A stretch of 64,000 bases of DNA, taken from positions 62,001-126,000 of the forward strand of contig NZ_JAECVR010000004.1 in assembly GCF_016055185.1 (NCBI RefSeq), given 5' to 3'. Under the pieces are notes generated by a model, which saw only the letters and a list, made by a program, of their open reading frames with translations, did not search any database and had not been told where the DNA came from. Of this stretch, positions 1 to 9,119 are shown piece by piece (positions within the stretch are counted from its first letter, which is position 1; each line of letters begins with the position of its first letter). The stretch comes from Paenactinomyces guangxiensis. Its GTDB lineage: Bacteria > Bacillota > Bacilli > Thermoactinomycetales > Thermoactinomycetaceae. The translations under genes and the position numbers were made by a program.

Positions 1-1
1 T

Positions 2-313
2 GGAAGCGGATCCGGGGCGGGCTCAGGGAGCGGTCAAGGAAATGGGATCGGCACAGGGGCCGGCAGCCGCAATGTACTGGTTCCCTGGTCCAGGATCAAC
101 GGCGGCGGACCCGGGGAAACTGTGGGTGGCCCCCAGGGAGAAGGAACGGAACATCAAAGCCATACACAAACTACCTTGCCTGGTATAAGCCGGCCCTATG
201 ACCAAGTGTTTACCCAGTATGAAACTGATGTTCGCCAGGCATTGGAGCGGGGTGATCTATCCCCTGAACTGCAACAGATCATCCGGGAGTATTTTTCATC
301 GATTGAACCATAG
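2..313 (+). CDS. 3' end of a Gly/Ser-rich protein, cut by the window edge
   Basis: An open frame enters at base 2 and ends at TAG 311-313. The first 50 or so residues are a low-complexity Gly/Ser/Pro/Gln linker. The last 40 form a charged, probably helical segment with the motif ALERGDLSPELQQIIREYF near the end. Tails of this type (basic helix, PPEL-like turn, YFSS end) occur in proteins encoded next to MoxR/DUF58 operons in Bacillales, which fits the downstream neighbours, but the N-terminal domain is outside the window and I cannot name the protein. The internal ATG at 122 is not a credible start because the frame stays open upstream. Confidence 0.6.
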   Translation, partial: GSGSGAGSGSGQGNGIGTGAGSRNVLVPWSRINGGGPGETVGGPQGEGTEHQSHTQTTLPGISRPYDQVFTQYETDVRQALERGDLSPELQQIIREYFSSIEP

Positions 314-371
314 AAAATCCTCATGACTTGCCGACATCACTCGGGGATAAAAGTTTGTTTTGACCCGCTCC

Positions 372-487
372 GAAATCATATTTTACGGCATAGAAGTTCT
401 TGGAATTTCCGATTCTTGGGATTTCTTGTCCCTGTGGAACTCTGTGCCGTAGCGGGGGCTAAAGTCATTCGCCGCAAATATGATTTC
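372..487. repeat. Imperfect long inverted repeat upstream of moxR
   Basis: Bases 372-384 are complementary to 476-487 (GAAATCATATTT against AAATATGATTTC), and 385-399 pair imperfectly with 437-450 (ACGGCATAGAAGTTC against GAACTCTGTGCCGT). About 25 extra bases lie in the right arm. Transcribed, this would fold into a long bulged hairpin just before the moxR ribosome site. It could be a leader structure or a decayed miniature element; nothing else is visible in the 314-541 gap. Confidence 0.4.
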
Positions 488-541
488 TCCGTTTGATTAC
501 TTAGTCGATACTTTCACAGAAAAAAAGAGGAGGAACTTCAT

Positions 542-1546
542 TTGTCAGCGGAAGCCAAGTGGAAAGAGAGATGGGACAAGCAACTGGACGTGATTGAACA
601 AGTAAAGGCTTCGATTGGACAGGTTATCATCGGGCAGGAAAATGTGATTGAACAGGTGCTGATCGCCATATTGGCAGGAGGCCATGCACTTTTGGAGGGG
701 GTGCCGGGTCTGGGTAAAACGCTGCTGGTTCGCACGATTTCCCAGTCCCTCGACCTTTCTTTTTCCCGCATTCAGTTTACACCTGACTTGATGCCTGCAG
801 ATATTGTGGGAACGCAGATAATTACCACTGATGAATCAGGAAAAACCACCTTCCGCTTCCAGCCCGGACCGGTATTTGGCCATCTTGTTCTTGCTGATGA
901 GATTAACCGGGCCACTCCAAAGACACAGAGCGCTTTGCTGGAGGCGATGCAGGAACACACGGTCACCGTGGCCGGAGAGTCACGGCGGTTACCGGAGCCT
1001 TTTTTTGTGCTGGCCACACAAAATCCGTTGGAGATGGAAGGGACTTATGTTTTGCCTGAAGCACAGCTAGATCGCTTCTTACTTAAAATTGTGGTGGACT
1101 TTCCGACAGAAGCTGAATTGAAACAAATTGTGATCCAAACCTCGTCGAACCGGAAAGTGGAAATCGGCAAAGTGGCCGATGGGGCAACATTACAGGAAAT
1201 GCAAGCTACCGTGCGGGATTTGCTCGTTCCTGATGAAGTTGTGGAAGCAGGAGTTCATCTGCTCATGATGACTCATCCGTCCCATGCCGGTGCACCGCCG
1301 TCGATCCGCCAATATGTGCGTGCCGGAGCGGGCCCGCGCGGTGTACAAGCCCTGGTACAGGCCGCAAAAGCAAGAGCATTTCTGCACCGTCGTTTCAATG
1401 CATCCCGTGAGGATTTAGAAGCGGTTGCACCAGCCGTTTTTCGCCACCGAATCCTTCGTAACTTTGAAGCGGAGGCGGTAGGGATCACCACTGACCAGCT
1501 GGTGAGTGATCTCCTTACAGAAATGAAAAAAGGAAGTTCCTTGTGA
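542..1546 (+). CDS. moxR: MoxR family AAA+ ATPase
   Basis: A 334-residue cytoplasmic AAA+ ATPase of the MoxR family, thought to act as a chaperone that assembles or activates partners carrying von Willebrand factor A (VWA) domains. Walker A is GVPGLGKT at residues 53-60; Walker B is VLADE at about 116-120, followed by the family's INRA sequence. The sensor stretch LATQNPLEMEGTY and the C-terminal lid are present. The start is TTG at 542, 8-9 bases after AGAGGAGG. Its stop overlaps the next gene by 4 bases, so it is translationally coupled to the DUF58 and two VWA genes downstream, the usual MoxR-DUF58-VWA order. Its client here is unknown. Confidence 0.93.
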   Translation: MSAEAKWKERWDKQLDVIEQVKASIGQVIIGQENVIEQVLIAILAGGHALLEGVPGLGKTLLVRTISQSLDLSFSRIQFTPDLMPADIVGTQIITTDESGKTTFRFQPGPVFGHLVLADEINRATPKTQSALLEAMQEHTVTVAGESRRLPEPFFVLATQNPLEMEGTYVLPEAQLDRFLLKIVVDFPTEAELKQIVIQTSSNRKVEIGKVADGATLQEMQATVRDLLVPDEVVEAGVHLLMMTHPSHAGAPPSIRQYVRAGAGPRGVQALVQAAKARAFLHRRFNASREDLEAVAPAVFRHRILRNFEAEAVGITTDQLVSDLLTEMKKGSSL

Positions 1547-2457
1547 GTAACCGGGTGAACCAGGCGGAAATAGCCGCGCCTGCTTTATTTGATCCCGTCT
1601 TTTTGGCGAGATTGGAACGATTGAGACTGGTCAGCCGCCAATTGGTGCGCGGGATGCAGACAGGGCAGAGACGTTCGCAGATGCTTGGAAGTTCACTTGA
1701 ATTTGCCGACTATCGTTCATATTATCCCGGCGATGATATCCGGCAGATTGATTGGTCCGCTTATGCCCGGCTGGGAAAATGGTTTCTCAAAACCTTTCTC
1801 GACGAAAGGGAGACAGAAGTCCATCTCTATCTTGATACCAGCTTGTCAATGAACTGGAACTCTCCGGCTAAAGGGAGAATGGCGATTCAACTTGCTGCGG
1901 CCCTCAGCTATCTGGCTTTGCACCATGGCGACCGGGTCAGCCTCTTTTCCTTCGGGCACAAAGTGGGACAGAAACTTCTTGACCAACAAGGGAGAGCGGG
2001 AGTTCTGCGGACGTTTCAATTTCTGGATTCCCTTGTGTATGAGGGGGAAGGGGATATCAATCAAGCATTGTCCGACCCCGGAGCCATTCCGCGTCGTTCG
2101 GGAATGGCTATTGTATTTTCAGATGGATTTTCCCCCTCAGGTTATCAGAAGGGGCTGTCATATTTACAGGGAGCCGGGCAACAGGTGAGCTTTATTCATC
2201 TTACGGCCGAGGAGGAGCGGAACCCTGATTTTACCGGAGACCTGCGGATGCTGGACTGTGAGACAGGGAAGGAGAAGCAGGTGGCCCTCTCCCCGGTGGT
2301 GCTCCGTACATATCGGGAAACGTTCCGGCAGTTCAGCAGAAATATGGAAGAGTGGTGTTTTCGGAGAGGAATCACCTATGTACCTGTGGCTGCAGAAGAG
2401 TCATTGGAGACGATTTTGTTTTCGCTGTTGCGGAGGGCCGGCCTGGTGAGAACGTAG
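1543..2457 (+). CDS. DUF58 domain protein
   Basis: A 304-residue DUF58 protein. The signature stretch (YRSYYPGDDIRQIDWSAYAR, around residues 60-80) is intact, and the following region adopts a VWA-like fold in this family (LDTSLSMNW). GTG at 1543 overlaps the moxR stop in the GTGA arrangement. DUF58 proteins accompany MoxR ATPases and VWA membrane proteins; a role in assembling envelope complexes or in stress tolerance is proposed for relatives but not shown. No membrane segment or signal peptide is evident, so it is probably cytoplasmic or peripheral. Confidence 0.9.
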   Translation: MSNRVNQAEIAAPALFDPVFLARLERLRLVSRQLVRGMQTGQRRSQMLGSSLEFADYRSYYPGDDIRQIDWSAYARLGKWFLKTFLDERETEVHLYLDTSLSMNWNSPAKGRMAIQLAAALSYLALHHGDRVSLFSFGHKVGQKLLDQQGRAGVLRTFQFLDSLVYEGEGDINQALSDPGAIPRRSGMAIVFSDGFSPSGYQKGLSYLQGAGQQVSFIHLTAEEERNPDFTGDLRMLDCETGKEKQVALSPVVLRTYRETFRQFSRNMEEWCFRRGITYVPVAAEESLETILFSLLRRAGLVRT

Positions 2458-2478
2458 CCGCAGTGAGGAGGTGGAGAG

Positions 2479-4290
2479 ATGCACTGGATCCAACCCGCTT
2501 ATTTATGGCTGGCAGCCGCTTTGTTGCCTGCTATTTTGCTTTTATATCTGTTAAAACGAAAATATCAGGACCAAACCATTTCCAGCACGTTACTCTGGGA
2601 ACATGTGCTGGAACGAATGGAAGCCAACCGTCCCTGGGAGAAGTTATGGCGGCACCTGCTTCTGTGGTTGCAACTCCTGGCTGCGATCCTGTTTGTGCTG
2701 GGCTTAAGCCGTCCTGCGATCGCGACAGAGGGTCTGAAAGCGGACCACACCATCTTTTTGATCGATGTATCAGGCAGTATGCAAGCGGTGGAAGGGGAGA
2801 TGACCCGCCTGGAAAAAGCCAAACAGAAGGCGCACCAGATGATTGACCGGATGAATCGGGACCAGACAGTCACACTGGTGGAAGTGGGCAGAACGCCGCG
2901 GGTGGTGCTGTCACAGAGCAATGATTTTGCTGCGCTTCATCAGGCTGTAGACCAGCTTGAGGGACAAGTGGGGTCAAGTGATATTCAATCGGCACTGACA
3001 CTGGCTCATGCTCTCATATCAAAACAACCGTCTTCTGAAATCATTTTGCTCGGAGACGGGGCTAACCAGTCCGGCGATCTCAATCTGTTCCCTCATCGTT
3101 TTTTACAGATGGGTACGGCGGCGGAAAATGTGTCCATCGGGTCCTTGTCCACATCCGGAAAAGGTACCGGTTCAGGATTGTTTGCCCGTCTGGACCATTT
3201 TGGAAACAGGGATGCTCAAGTGACCGTAACAGTATCAAACGATACGGGTCAAATCCTGGATACTCGTACCGTCCGGCTGAAGAAAAATGAAAGCACGTCG
3301 ATAAGCTGGGACAAGCTGCCACTGGCGGGATTTTATCATGTCAAAATTGCCTCATCCGGAGATCATCTGCCCCTTGACAATGAGCAGTGGGCAATTCCGC
3401 AGCAAACGGATAAAACCAGGATACTGTTAACAGGAAAGGAAAACCTCTTTTTAAGCAAAGCTTTGCAGTTGGTAAAAACAGCGGAGATTGTTCAGGCAGA
3501 TCGTACCCGGGCAACAGGCGGCGGATTCCCGGTCATCGTGATAAATGAAGGCAAAGGCGGTTTACCTGAAAAGGGTCATTTGCTGTTGTTTAATCCTGAT
3601 TCTTCAGTCCCGGACATTCCTGTGACCGGAACAACTGCGGTCACAGGAAATGTGACCAAAGACGAGAGGCATCCCATCATGAATCAGGTTCCGCTGCAGC
3701 AGATTCATATTGCCGATGTAAAAAAAGTTAAAGTACCTGCCTGGGCTGACGTAATTTTGCATGCTGGAGATACTCCGCTTATTTTAGCAGGGGAACACCA
3801 GGGAAGACGTGTCGTCGTTTTTACTTTTGATCTGCAGAAGTCCGATCTTCCACTCCAGCCCGGATTTCCTGTTTTAATGGTGCAGGCGTTCAACTGGCTC
3901 GCGCCCGCTCCCGGAATCAGCGGTACACAGGCGGAAGCCGGAGAGTCTGTCAAACTAAGTCTTCCACCTGCGATCCAACAGGTACAGATTCAAACTCCTG
4001 ATGCCGATAAAGAGACCAAACCACTCCGGGGAGGAGTACTCACCTATACCGTGCCTGAGCGGTCCGGATTGTATCGTGTCACTGATGATCAGAAAAACAA
4101 ACTGATTCATTATCTTACTGTCCCTTTCCCCAATGAGGAGTCGAAAATCGGTCCGCAAAAGGTTCCGACTGTCTCCTTGCGGGAGGAAAATACCCCGGCC
4201 GCCGGAGAACAGGAATTATGGTGGTGGGTAGCCCTTTTCTCGATGGCTGCAGTCGGATTGGAATGGGTGGTGTTCAGCCGTGGCTATTAA
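2479..4290 (+). CDS. BatA-like membrane protein with VWA domain
   Basis: A 603-residue membrane protein. The N-terminus (HWIQPAYLWLAAALLPAILL) and a second segment near residues 60-80 form the two-helix BatA-type module, followed by a VWA domain with the MIDAS start DVSGSM at 96-101. A long beta-rich extracytoplasmic region follows, and a C-terminal helix (WWWVALFSMAAVGLEWVVF) gives an anchored end. It follows the DUF58 gene by 21 bases with a GGAGGTGGAGAG ribosome site. It is presumably a partner of the MoxR ATPase; the process served is not visible. Confidence 0.88.
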   Translation: MHWIQPAYLWLAAALLPAILLLYLLKRKYQDQTISSTLLWEHVLERMEANRPWEKLWRHLLLWLQLLAAILFVLGLSRPAIATEGLKADHTIFLIDVSGSMQAVEGEMTRLEKAKQKAHQMIDRMNRDQTVTLVEVGRTPRVVLSQSNDFAALHQAVDQLEGQVGSSDIQSALTLAHALISKQPSSEIILLGDGANQSGDLNLFPHRFLQMGTAAENVSIGSLSTSGKGTGSGLFARLDHFGNRDAQVTVTVSNDTGQILDTRTVRLKKNESTSISWDKLPLAGFYHVKIASSGDHLPLDNEQWAIPQQTDKTRILLTGKENLFLSKALQLVKTAEIVQADRTRATGGGFPVIVINEGKGGLPEKGHLLLFNPDSSVPDIPVTGTTAVTGNVTKDERHPIMNQVPLQQIHIADVKKVKVPAWADVILHAGDTPLILAGEHQGRRVVVFTFDLQKSDLPLQPGFPVLMVQAFNWLAPAPGISGTQAEAGESVKLSLPPAIQQVQIQTPDADKETKPLRGGVLTYTVPERSGLYRVTDDQKNKLIHYLTVPFPNEESKIGPQKVPTVSLREENTPAAGEQELWWWVALFSMAAVGLEWVVFSRGY

Positions 4291-7147
4291 TTGGGCATAT
4301 CCCTGGTTGCTCCTTCTTTTTCTTCCTGTCGCCTGGGGGTTATGGACCTGGTGGAGACAGGAAAAACGGTTTGAAAGAACAAAAAAGAAGCTCATTCTGA
4401 TCATGCGTATGCTTGTTTTTTCGCTTCTGGTACTTGCTCTGGCAAGAACTCAGTTTCTGTCGCCTGTCAATCATCAATCAGTTGTGTTTGTTGTTGACAG
4501 GTCCGCATCGATCCAAAATCCAGATGAAGTGTTACATTTGCTGCAACAGGCTGTTGCGGAAAAGAAGCCGGATGATCAGGTAGCTGTGGTCTCAACCGGG
4601 GCGGCTTCGGTGGTAGAGCGATCCTTGACGGAAACAGATGAGGTTCCGACCTTATCTGCCGTTATCAATAAAAACGCGACCGACCTCGCAAGCGGGCTGC
4701 GTTTGGCAGGGGGAATGCTGCCGGCAGACGCTGAAGGCAGGGTTGTCTTAATTACCGACGGAAATGAAACGAAAGGATCGGCCGAAGCAGAGGCAAGAAT
4801 GCTGCGTGAACGCGGGGTCCGTGTCGATGTGATTCCTCTCCGGCAAAAAGAAGGACCGGAAGTGCTCGTATCTGATCTGCAAGTGCCCGAGCGGTTATAT
4901 GCCAATGAAAAAGCCACTCTGAAAGTGAAAGTAACCTCAACGGCTGATACCAGGGCCAACCTTCGCCTGTTTGTGGGAAATCGGATGCTGGAAACGCAAA
5001 ATGTACTGGTGAATAAGGGGGAAAATCAATACTCCTTTTCCGTTCCGGGTCAAGGGAGCGGTTTTTTGCGCTACCGCGTGGAAATTCAGGCAAACCGCGA
5101 CACGCTGCCCAACAACAATCAGGCGTATGGATTTAGTCAGGTGACAGGAAAGCCGATCGTGCTGGTGGTAGAAGGAAACAAAGGGGAAGCCGCCAATCTC
5201 ATTTCAGCTCTTCGCGCGACCGGCGTACAAGTGGAACAGACAAATCCGGCGGGATTGCCGGGAAACCTGGAGAATTACCAGCGTTATTCTTCAATCGTGC
5301 TGGTCAATACTCCGGCTTACTCGATCCCGGAGTATAAGATGGAACAAATGCGTACCGCTGTGAAAGATCTGGGGATAGGGCTGATTATGTCGGGAGGGGA
5401 GGAAGGATTTGCTCTGGGAGGATGGTTCCGGACCCCCATTGAAGAAGCATTGCCCGTACATATGGATCTGCGCGACAAAAAAAGGGTCCCTTCCCTGGGG
5501 TTGATGCTGGTGATCGATAAATCGGGCAGTATGTCGGGTGAGAAGATCGACCTGGCAAAAGAAGCCGCCATCCGGGCGACAGAACTGCTCACGCCCCAGG
5601 ATCAGCTGGGAGTACTTGCTTTTGATGACGGGAACGACTGGGTGGTGCAGCCGCAGCTGGTAAAGAATCACAGTGAGATACAAGGCAGGATTGGCACCAT
5701 TCCGGCTGATGGAGGAACCAATATTTACCCGGCCCTGGAAGCGGCATACCAAAAAGTGCGTCAGCTTAAAGTAAAACGTAAGCATATGATTCTGTTGACA
5801 GACGGACAATCTCCTGGAGGGAATTACCAGGCCCTGGCCGAGAGGTTAAAAAAAGAGAAAATCACCCTGTCTACAGTGGCGGTAGGGGCGGATGCGGATC
5901 AAGCGTTGTTGCAATCGTTGGCTGATGGAGCGAAAGGAAGATATTATCTGGCAACAGATGCCGGTTCGATCCCCACCATTTTCAGTAAAGAAGCGTCGAT
6001 GGCGATTCGCAGCTATATCATCGATCAACCGTTTATCCCCAAGTGGACGGGAGGAAGCGACTGGTTTGCAGCATTCAAAGGAGTTCCCCCTTTGCGGGGA
6101 TATGTGGCAACAACGCCCAAGCAAACAGCGGAAACAGTACTTGCCAGCCACTATCCGGACCCGGTTTTAGCCAGATGGCAATATGGCTTGGGAAGAACTG
6201 TTGCCTGGACCAGTGATTTAAATGGGAAATGGTCAAAAGCCTGGGTTGGATGGCAAAAATTCTCTCCATTTTGGAACCATGTGGTCAGTTGGACATTCCC
6301 CCAATATGATACCAGCGGTTTATATATTGATTGCCAGATTGAAGGCAGTACAGTACGGCTGGAGGCCAAAGGCCCGCCGGAAAGATTTGCTTCTGCGGAC
6401 CAAGTGCGGTTTACAGTGATTGACGACAAATTGAACAAAAAACAGGTCGTGGCCAAAGCTGTTGCCCCCGGCCATTTTGCAGGTTCTTTTCAGGCAGACC
6501 AACCGGGAACCTATCTTTTGCAGGCTTCGGCAAAAGGAAAGGCTGGGGAACAACCAGTCGGCACCTATGGCATCTCCGTTCCCTATTCACCGGAATACAA
6601 CCTGATGGCCGGAGGCGAAGAGCGGGTCCGGAAAATTGCCGCACAGGGCGGGGGGAGTATCATCACGGATCTGTCCCAAAGTTTTGCCGATAATCTGGAA
6701 GATAAATGGGCGGGACAAGATATTTCCCTGTTTTTACTCCTACTGGCCGCCCTGTTATGGCCGGTTGACATCGCTGTTCGGAGAATCTCCGTTTCCGGAG
6801 AAGACTGGCGGCGCATAAAGAACCGTTTAACCCGTCCGGCGCAGGTATCTTCGACGCCCTATACGCAGCAATTAGGAAAGATCCAACAAAAATCGAGGAA
6901 AGCAGTCAAACGAAGGATCAAAGATGAGCGGACCGGACCAGAGATTTCCGAAGCCATCAAGCAAACAAAAACAAAGCAAAATGTTGTTTCTATACCTGAT
7001 ACAAAGGGGAAAAAGAATGTAGATACTGCGAAAACGGAACCATCTACCGATTCGTCGTCCCGAGACAGCGGAACGAAATCCCGATCAGATGAAACACATC
7101 TTTCCCGCCTTCTTGCGGCAAAAAGAAAGAGAGAAAAAAAACTGTGA
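4280..7147 (+). CDS. Large membrane protein with two VWA regions
   Basis: A 955-residue protein starting at GTG 4280 inside the 3' end of the previous gene. Two N-terminal helices are followed by a first VWA-like motif (VVDRSASI) and, mid-protein, a second canonical MIDAS (VIDKSGSMSGEK). The middle also contains a stretch like the glutamine-amidotransferase-fold domain of this family (IVLVNTPAYSIPEYKMEQMR, then GLIMSGGEEGFALGGW). A late membrane helix (ISLFLLLLAALLWPVDIAVR) is followed by a basic Lys/Arg/Thr-rich cytoplasmic tail of about 120 residues. It closes the MoxR operon; function unknown. Confidence 0.88.
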   Translation: MAINWAYPWLLLLFLPVAWGLWTWWRQEKRFERTKKKLILIMRMLVFSLLVLALARTQFLSPVNHQSVVFVVDRSASIQNPDEVLHLLQQAVAEKKPDDQVAVVSTGAASVVERSLTETDEVPTLSAVINKNATDLASGLRLAGGMLPADAEGRVVLITDGNETKGSAEAEARMLRERGVRVDVIPLRQKEGPEVLVSDLQVPERLYANEKATLKVKVTSTADTRANLRLFVGNRMLETQNVLVNKGENQYSFSVPGQGSGFLRYRVEIQANRDTLPNNNQAYGFSQVTGKPIVLVVEGNKGEAANLISALRATGVQVEQTNPAGLPGNLENYQRYSSIVLVNTPAYSIPEYKMEQMRTAVKDLGIGLIMSGGEEGFALGGWFRTPIEEALPVHMDLRDKKRVPSLGLMLVIDKSGSMSGEKIDLAKEAAIRATELLTPQDQLGVLAFDDGNDWVVQPQLVKNHSEIQGRIGTIPADGGTNIYPALEAAYQKVRQLKVKRKHMILLTDGQSPGGNYQALAERLKKEKITLSTVAVGADADQALLQSLADGAKGRYYLATDAGSIPTIFSKEASMAIRSYIIDQPFIPKWTGGSDWFAAFKGVPPLRGYVATTPKQTAETVLASHYPDPVLARWQYGLGRTVAWTSDLNGKWSKAWVGWQKFSPFWNHVVSWTFPQYDTSGLYIDCQIEGSTVRLEAKGPPERFASADQVRFTVIDDKLNKKQVVAKAVAPGHFAGSFQADQPGTYLLQASAKGKAGEQPVGTYGISVPYSPEYNLMAGGEERVRKIAAQGGGSIITDLSQSFADNLEDKWAGQDISLFLLLLAALLWPVDIAVRRISVSGEDWRRIKNRLTRPAQVSSTPYTQQLGKIQQKSRKAVKRRIKDERTGPEISEAIKQTKTKQNVVSIPDTKGKKNVDTAKTEPSTDSSSRDSGTKSRSDETHLSRLLAAKRKREKKL

Positions 7148-7264
7148 TCCGGACCGGGTTTGTTCGTACATTTGCATGGTAGAAGTCTGTCTGCACGGGT
7201 TTCTTCCCGTGCAGTGAGACTTTTCGATCAGAAAGGAAATTTGTTGGAAAAAAGGGGTGGAGGG

Positions 7265-7957
7265 ATGATTGTTCGCCGAAGAGGAAACCGCTTTATTCTG
7301 ATCAAGCAGCATGATCATGCACTTATCTCAGGGGAATTTGCGGCCCGCCTGAACCAGAAGATTGAGCCAAGGGCCAAAACGTTATATGCGATTTCGCATC
7401 ATGATGTGGGTTGGATTGAACTGGATCAAACTATCCTCTGGAATGAACAGACAAATGAACCCTACTCATTTAACGATTACCCGTTGCTGCCCAAACTGGA
7501 GGCTTATACCCAGGGGATTTCCCGGGTGGAAGCCCATGATCCGTATGCGGGTTTTCTCTGCAGCAAACACTTTGCCTCTTTCTTCACCAATGTTTCTGAT
7601 CCCGCTGCCCGTCGCTTCCATGAGCAGGAGCTGGCCAGACAGGATCAATTAAAAAAGCATTTTTCTGAAGCGGAAGAGCAAAATTCCGCCGATAATTTTC
7701 GCTTGCTCCAGTTTTGTGATGACCTTTCACTCTCCCTCTGTTTAAACGAGCCGCAGCAAAATACGCATCCCTGGTATGCGGATGGAATTGATTATCATGG
7801 GCGGAAAGTGAAGTGGGTATGGGAAGATGAGCAGAGCTTGCGGTTGGTTCCGAACCTGTTCTCCACATCTTTCACATTTGAAATCCCGTACCAGGTTGCA
7901 GACAGTTCCCGACGTCTGGTCAGCCGCAATGTTTTCCGCTGCCGGGTACTCGCCTAA
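7265..7957 (+). CDS. DUF3891 family protein
   Basis: About 230 residues, beginning MIVRRRGNRFILIKQHDHAL, the usual start of DUF3891. I chose ATG 7265 because it sits 8 bases after AAGGGG and matches the family N-terminus; the frame is open back to 7160 but the extra residues do not look conserved. It has a His-rich pattern (QHDHA; ISHHDVGW), which suggests a metal-binding HD-like fold, but no reaction is known. It stands between the VWA operon and the HAD gene on the same strand. Confidence 0.82.
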   Translation: MIVRRRGNRFILIKQHDHALISGEFAARLNQKIEPRAKTLYAISHHDVGWIELDQTILWNEQTNEPYSFNDYPLLPKLEAYTQGISRVEAHDPYAGFLCSKHFASFFTNVSDPAARRFHEQELARQDQLKKHFSEAEEQNSADNFRLLQFCDDLSLSLCLNEPQQNTHPWYADGIDYHGRKVKWVWEDEQSLRLVPNLFSTSFTFEIPYQVADSSRRLVSRNVFRCRVLA

Positions 7958-7994
7958 AACAAATGATACATGACTAGCCAAGGGGGATTTTGCT

Positions 7995-8666
7995 ATGATT
8001 CGCGGTGTGATTTTTGACTTTGACGGAACCATTATTGATACAGAAACAGCTGCCTATGAAACGTTTTGTGAGATCTTTCAAGAGTACCGGATCGAACTGC
8101 CTGTAGCAAAATGGAGAACACGGGTTGGCACGGCACATCCGGGATTTAACCCCTACGACTATCTGGAACAGTGTATCGGGAAACCAGTGGACAGGGAAGC
8201 GCTGATGAAACGAAAAGCAGCAAGACATCAGGAAAAAACGGAGCAAATGGAGGTGCTCCCGGGTGTGGAAAAATTGTTGGCGGCGGCGAAACATGCCGGT
8301 TTAAAACTGGGGGTTGCGTCAAATTCGCCGAAGAGTTGGGTGGAATCACATCTTGACCGTATCCGGCTGCTTTCCTATTTTGATTGTATTTGTACCGGAG
8401 ATCAGGTGGAGGAGGTAAAACCGGACCCCGCATTATACTATTTGGCCCTCGAAAAGCTGGGAATCTCTTCGGGTGAAGCCATCGCTGTCGAAGATTCCCC
8501 TTCCGGAGCATTGGCGGCCAAGCGTGCGGGCCTTTTTTGTGTACTGGTTCCCAATCCGATGACAGCTGAAGCTGAATTTGCGGAGGATATTGATTTGCGC
8601 CTGGAATCATTGGCCGATTTTGATTTGGAAAAGATGATGCAGCAGTGGAAGCATAAGTTGAAATGA
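7995..8666 (+). CDS. HAD family hydrolase, beta-phosphoglucomutase-like
   Basis: A 223-residue haloacid dehalogenase superfamily phosphatase or phosphomutase. Motif I is FDFDGTIIDTE at residues 7-17 with the nucleophile Asp; motif II is VASNSP; the Lys of motif III is in EEVKPDP; motif IV is VEDSPSGALAA. A helical cap lies between motifs I and II, as in subclass I enzymes related to beta-phosphoglucomutase and YhcW. The substrate cannot be read from the sequence. The ribosome site AAGGGGG precedes ATG 7995. Confidence 0.9.
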   Translation: MIRGVIFDFDGTIIDTETAAYETFCEIFQEYRIELPVAKWRTRVGTAHPGFNPYDYLEQCIGKPVDREALMKRKAARHQEKTEQMEVLPGVEKLLAAAKHAGLKLGVASNSPKSWVESHLDRIRLLSYFDCICTGDQVEEVKPDPALYYLALEKLGISSGEAIAVEDSPSGALAAKRAGLFCVLVPNPMTAEAEFAEDIDLRLESLADFDLEKMMQQWKHKLK

Positions 8667-8696
8667 AAAAGAAACAGACAAAAGGAGCCGTCGAAG

Positions 8697-9089
8697 GTGA
8701 AAATAACAGGATTTAACCATCTGACAATCCGGGTGAGTGATTTGCAGCAAAGCCTGGCATTTTACTGTGATCTACTGGGGATGAGACTGGTTCATCAGGG
8801 CCGGACAGATGCCTATCTTGAAGGGGGAAATGCCTGGGTGTGCCTGCTGGAAAAAAGCGGGCATACTCAACCGGAAGAACTGTGGCTGGGAATTGATCAT
8901 GTTGCTTTCAGTATCGATGAACAGGACTTTGCTGAAGCCGTACAGGTTCTTCAAGAACATCGCGTTCCGATCATCAGGGGACCATTTGAAAGAGGAGGAG
9001 GACTTTCTGTCCAATTTCCTGATCCTGACGGAACTGTGTTGGAACTATTTACGGGAAGCCTGGAAAAGAGGATGAAAAACTGGAAATGA
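8697..9089 (+). CDS. VOC family metalloenzyme, FosB-like
   Basis: A 130-residue single-chain glyoxalase/VOC protein with two beta-alpha-beta-beta-beta repeats. The likely metal ligands are His in FNHLTIRV (near residue 7), His in GIDHVAFSI and Glu in TVLELFTGSLEKR. The order of motifs (NHLTIRVSDLQQSLAFY, then DAYLEGGNAW, then FPDPDGTVLELFTG) is close to FosB, the bacillithiol-dependent fosfomycin transferase, so fosfomycin modification is possible. It could equally be an unassigned VOC enzyme. GTG start after AAAGGAG. Confidence 0.75.
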   Translation: MKITGFNHLTIRVSDLQQSLAFYCDLLGMRLVHQGRTDAYLEGGNAWVCLLEKSGHTQPEELWLGIDHVAFSIDEQDFAEAVQVLQEHRVPIIRGPFERGGGLSVQFPDPDGTVLELFTGSLEKRMKNWK

Positions 9090-9119
9090 TCACGTTTTTG
9101 GCGTGCAGGGAGGAGAAAT

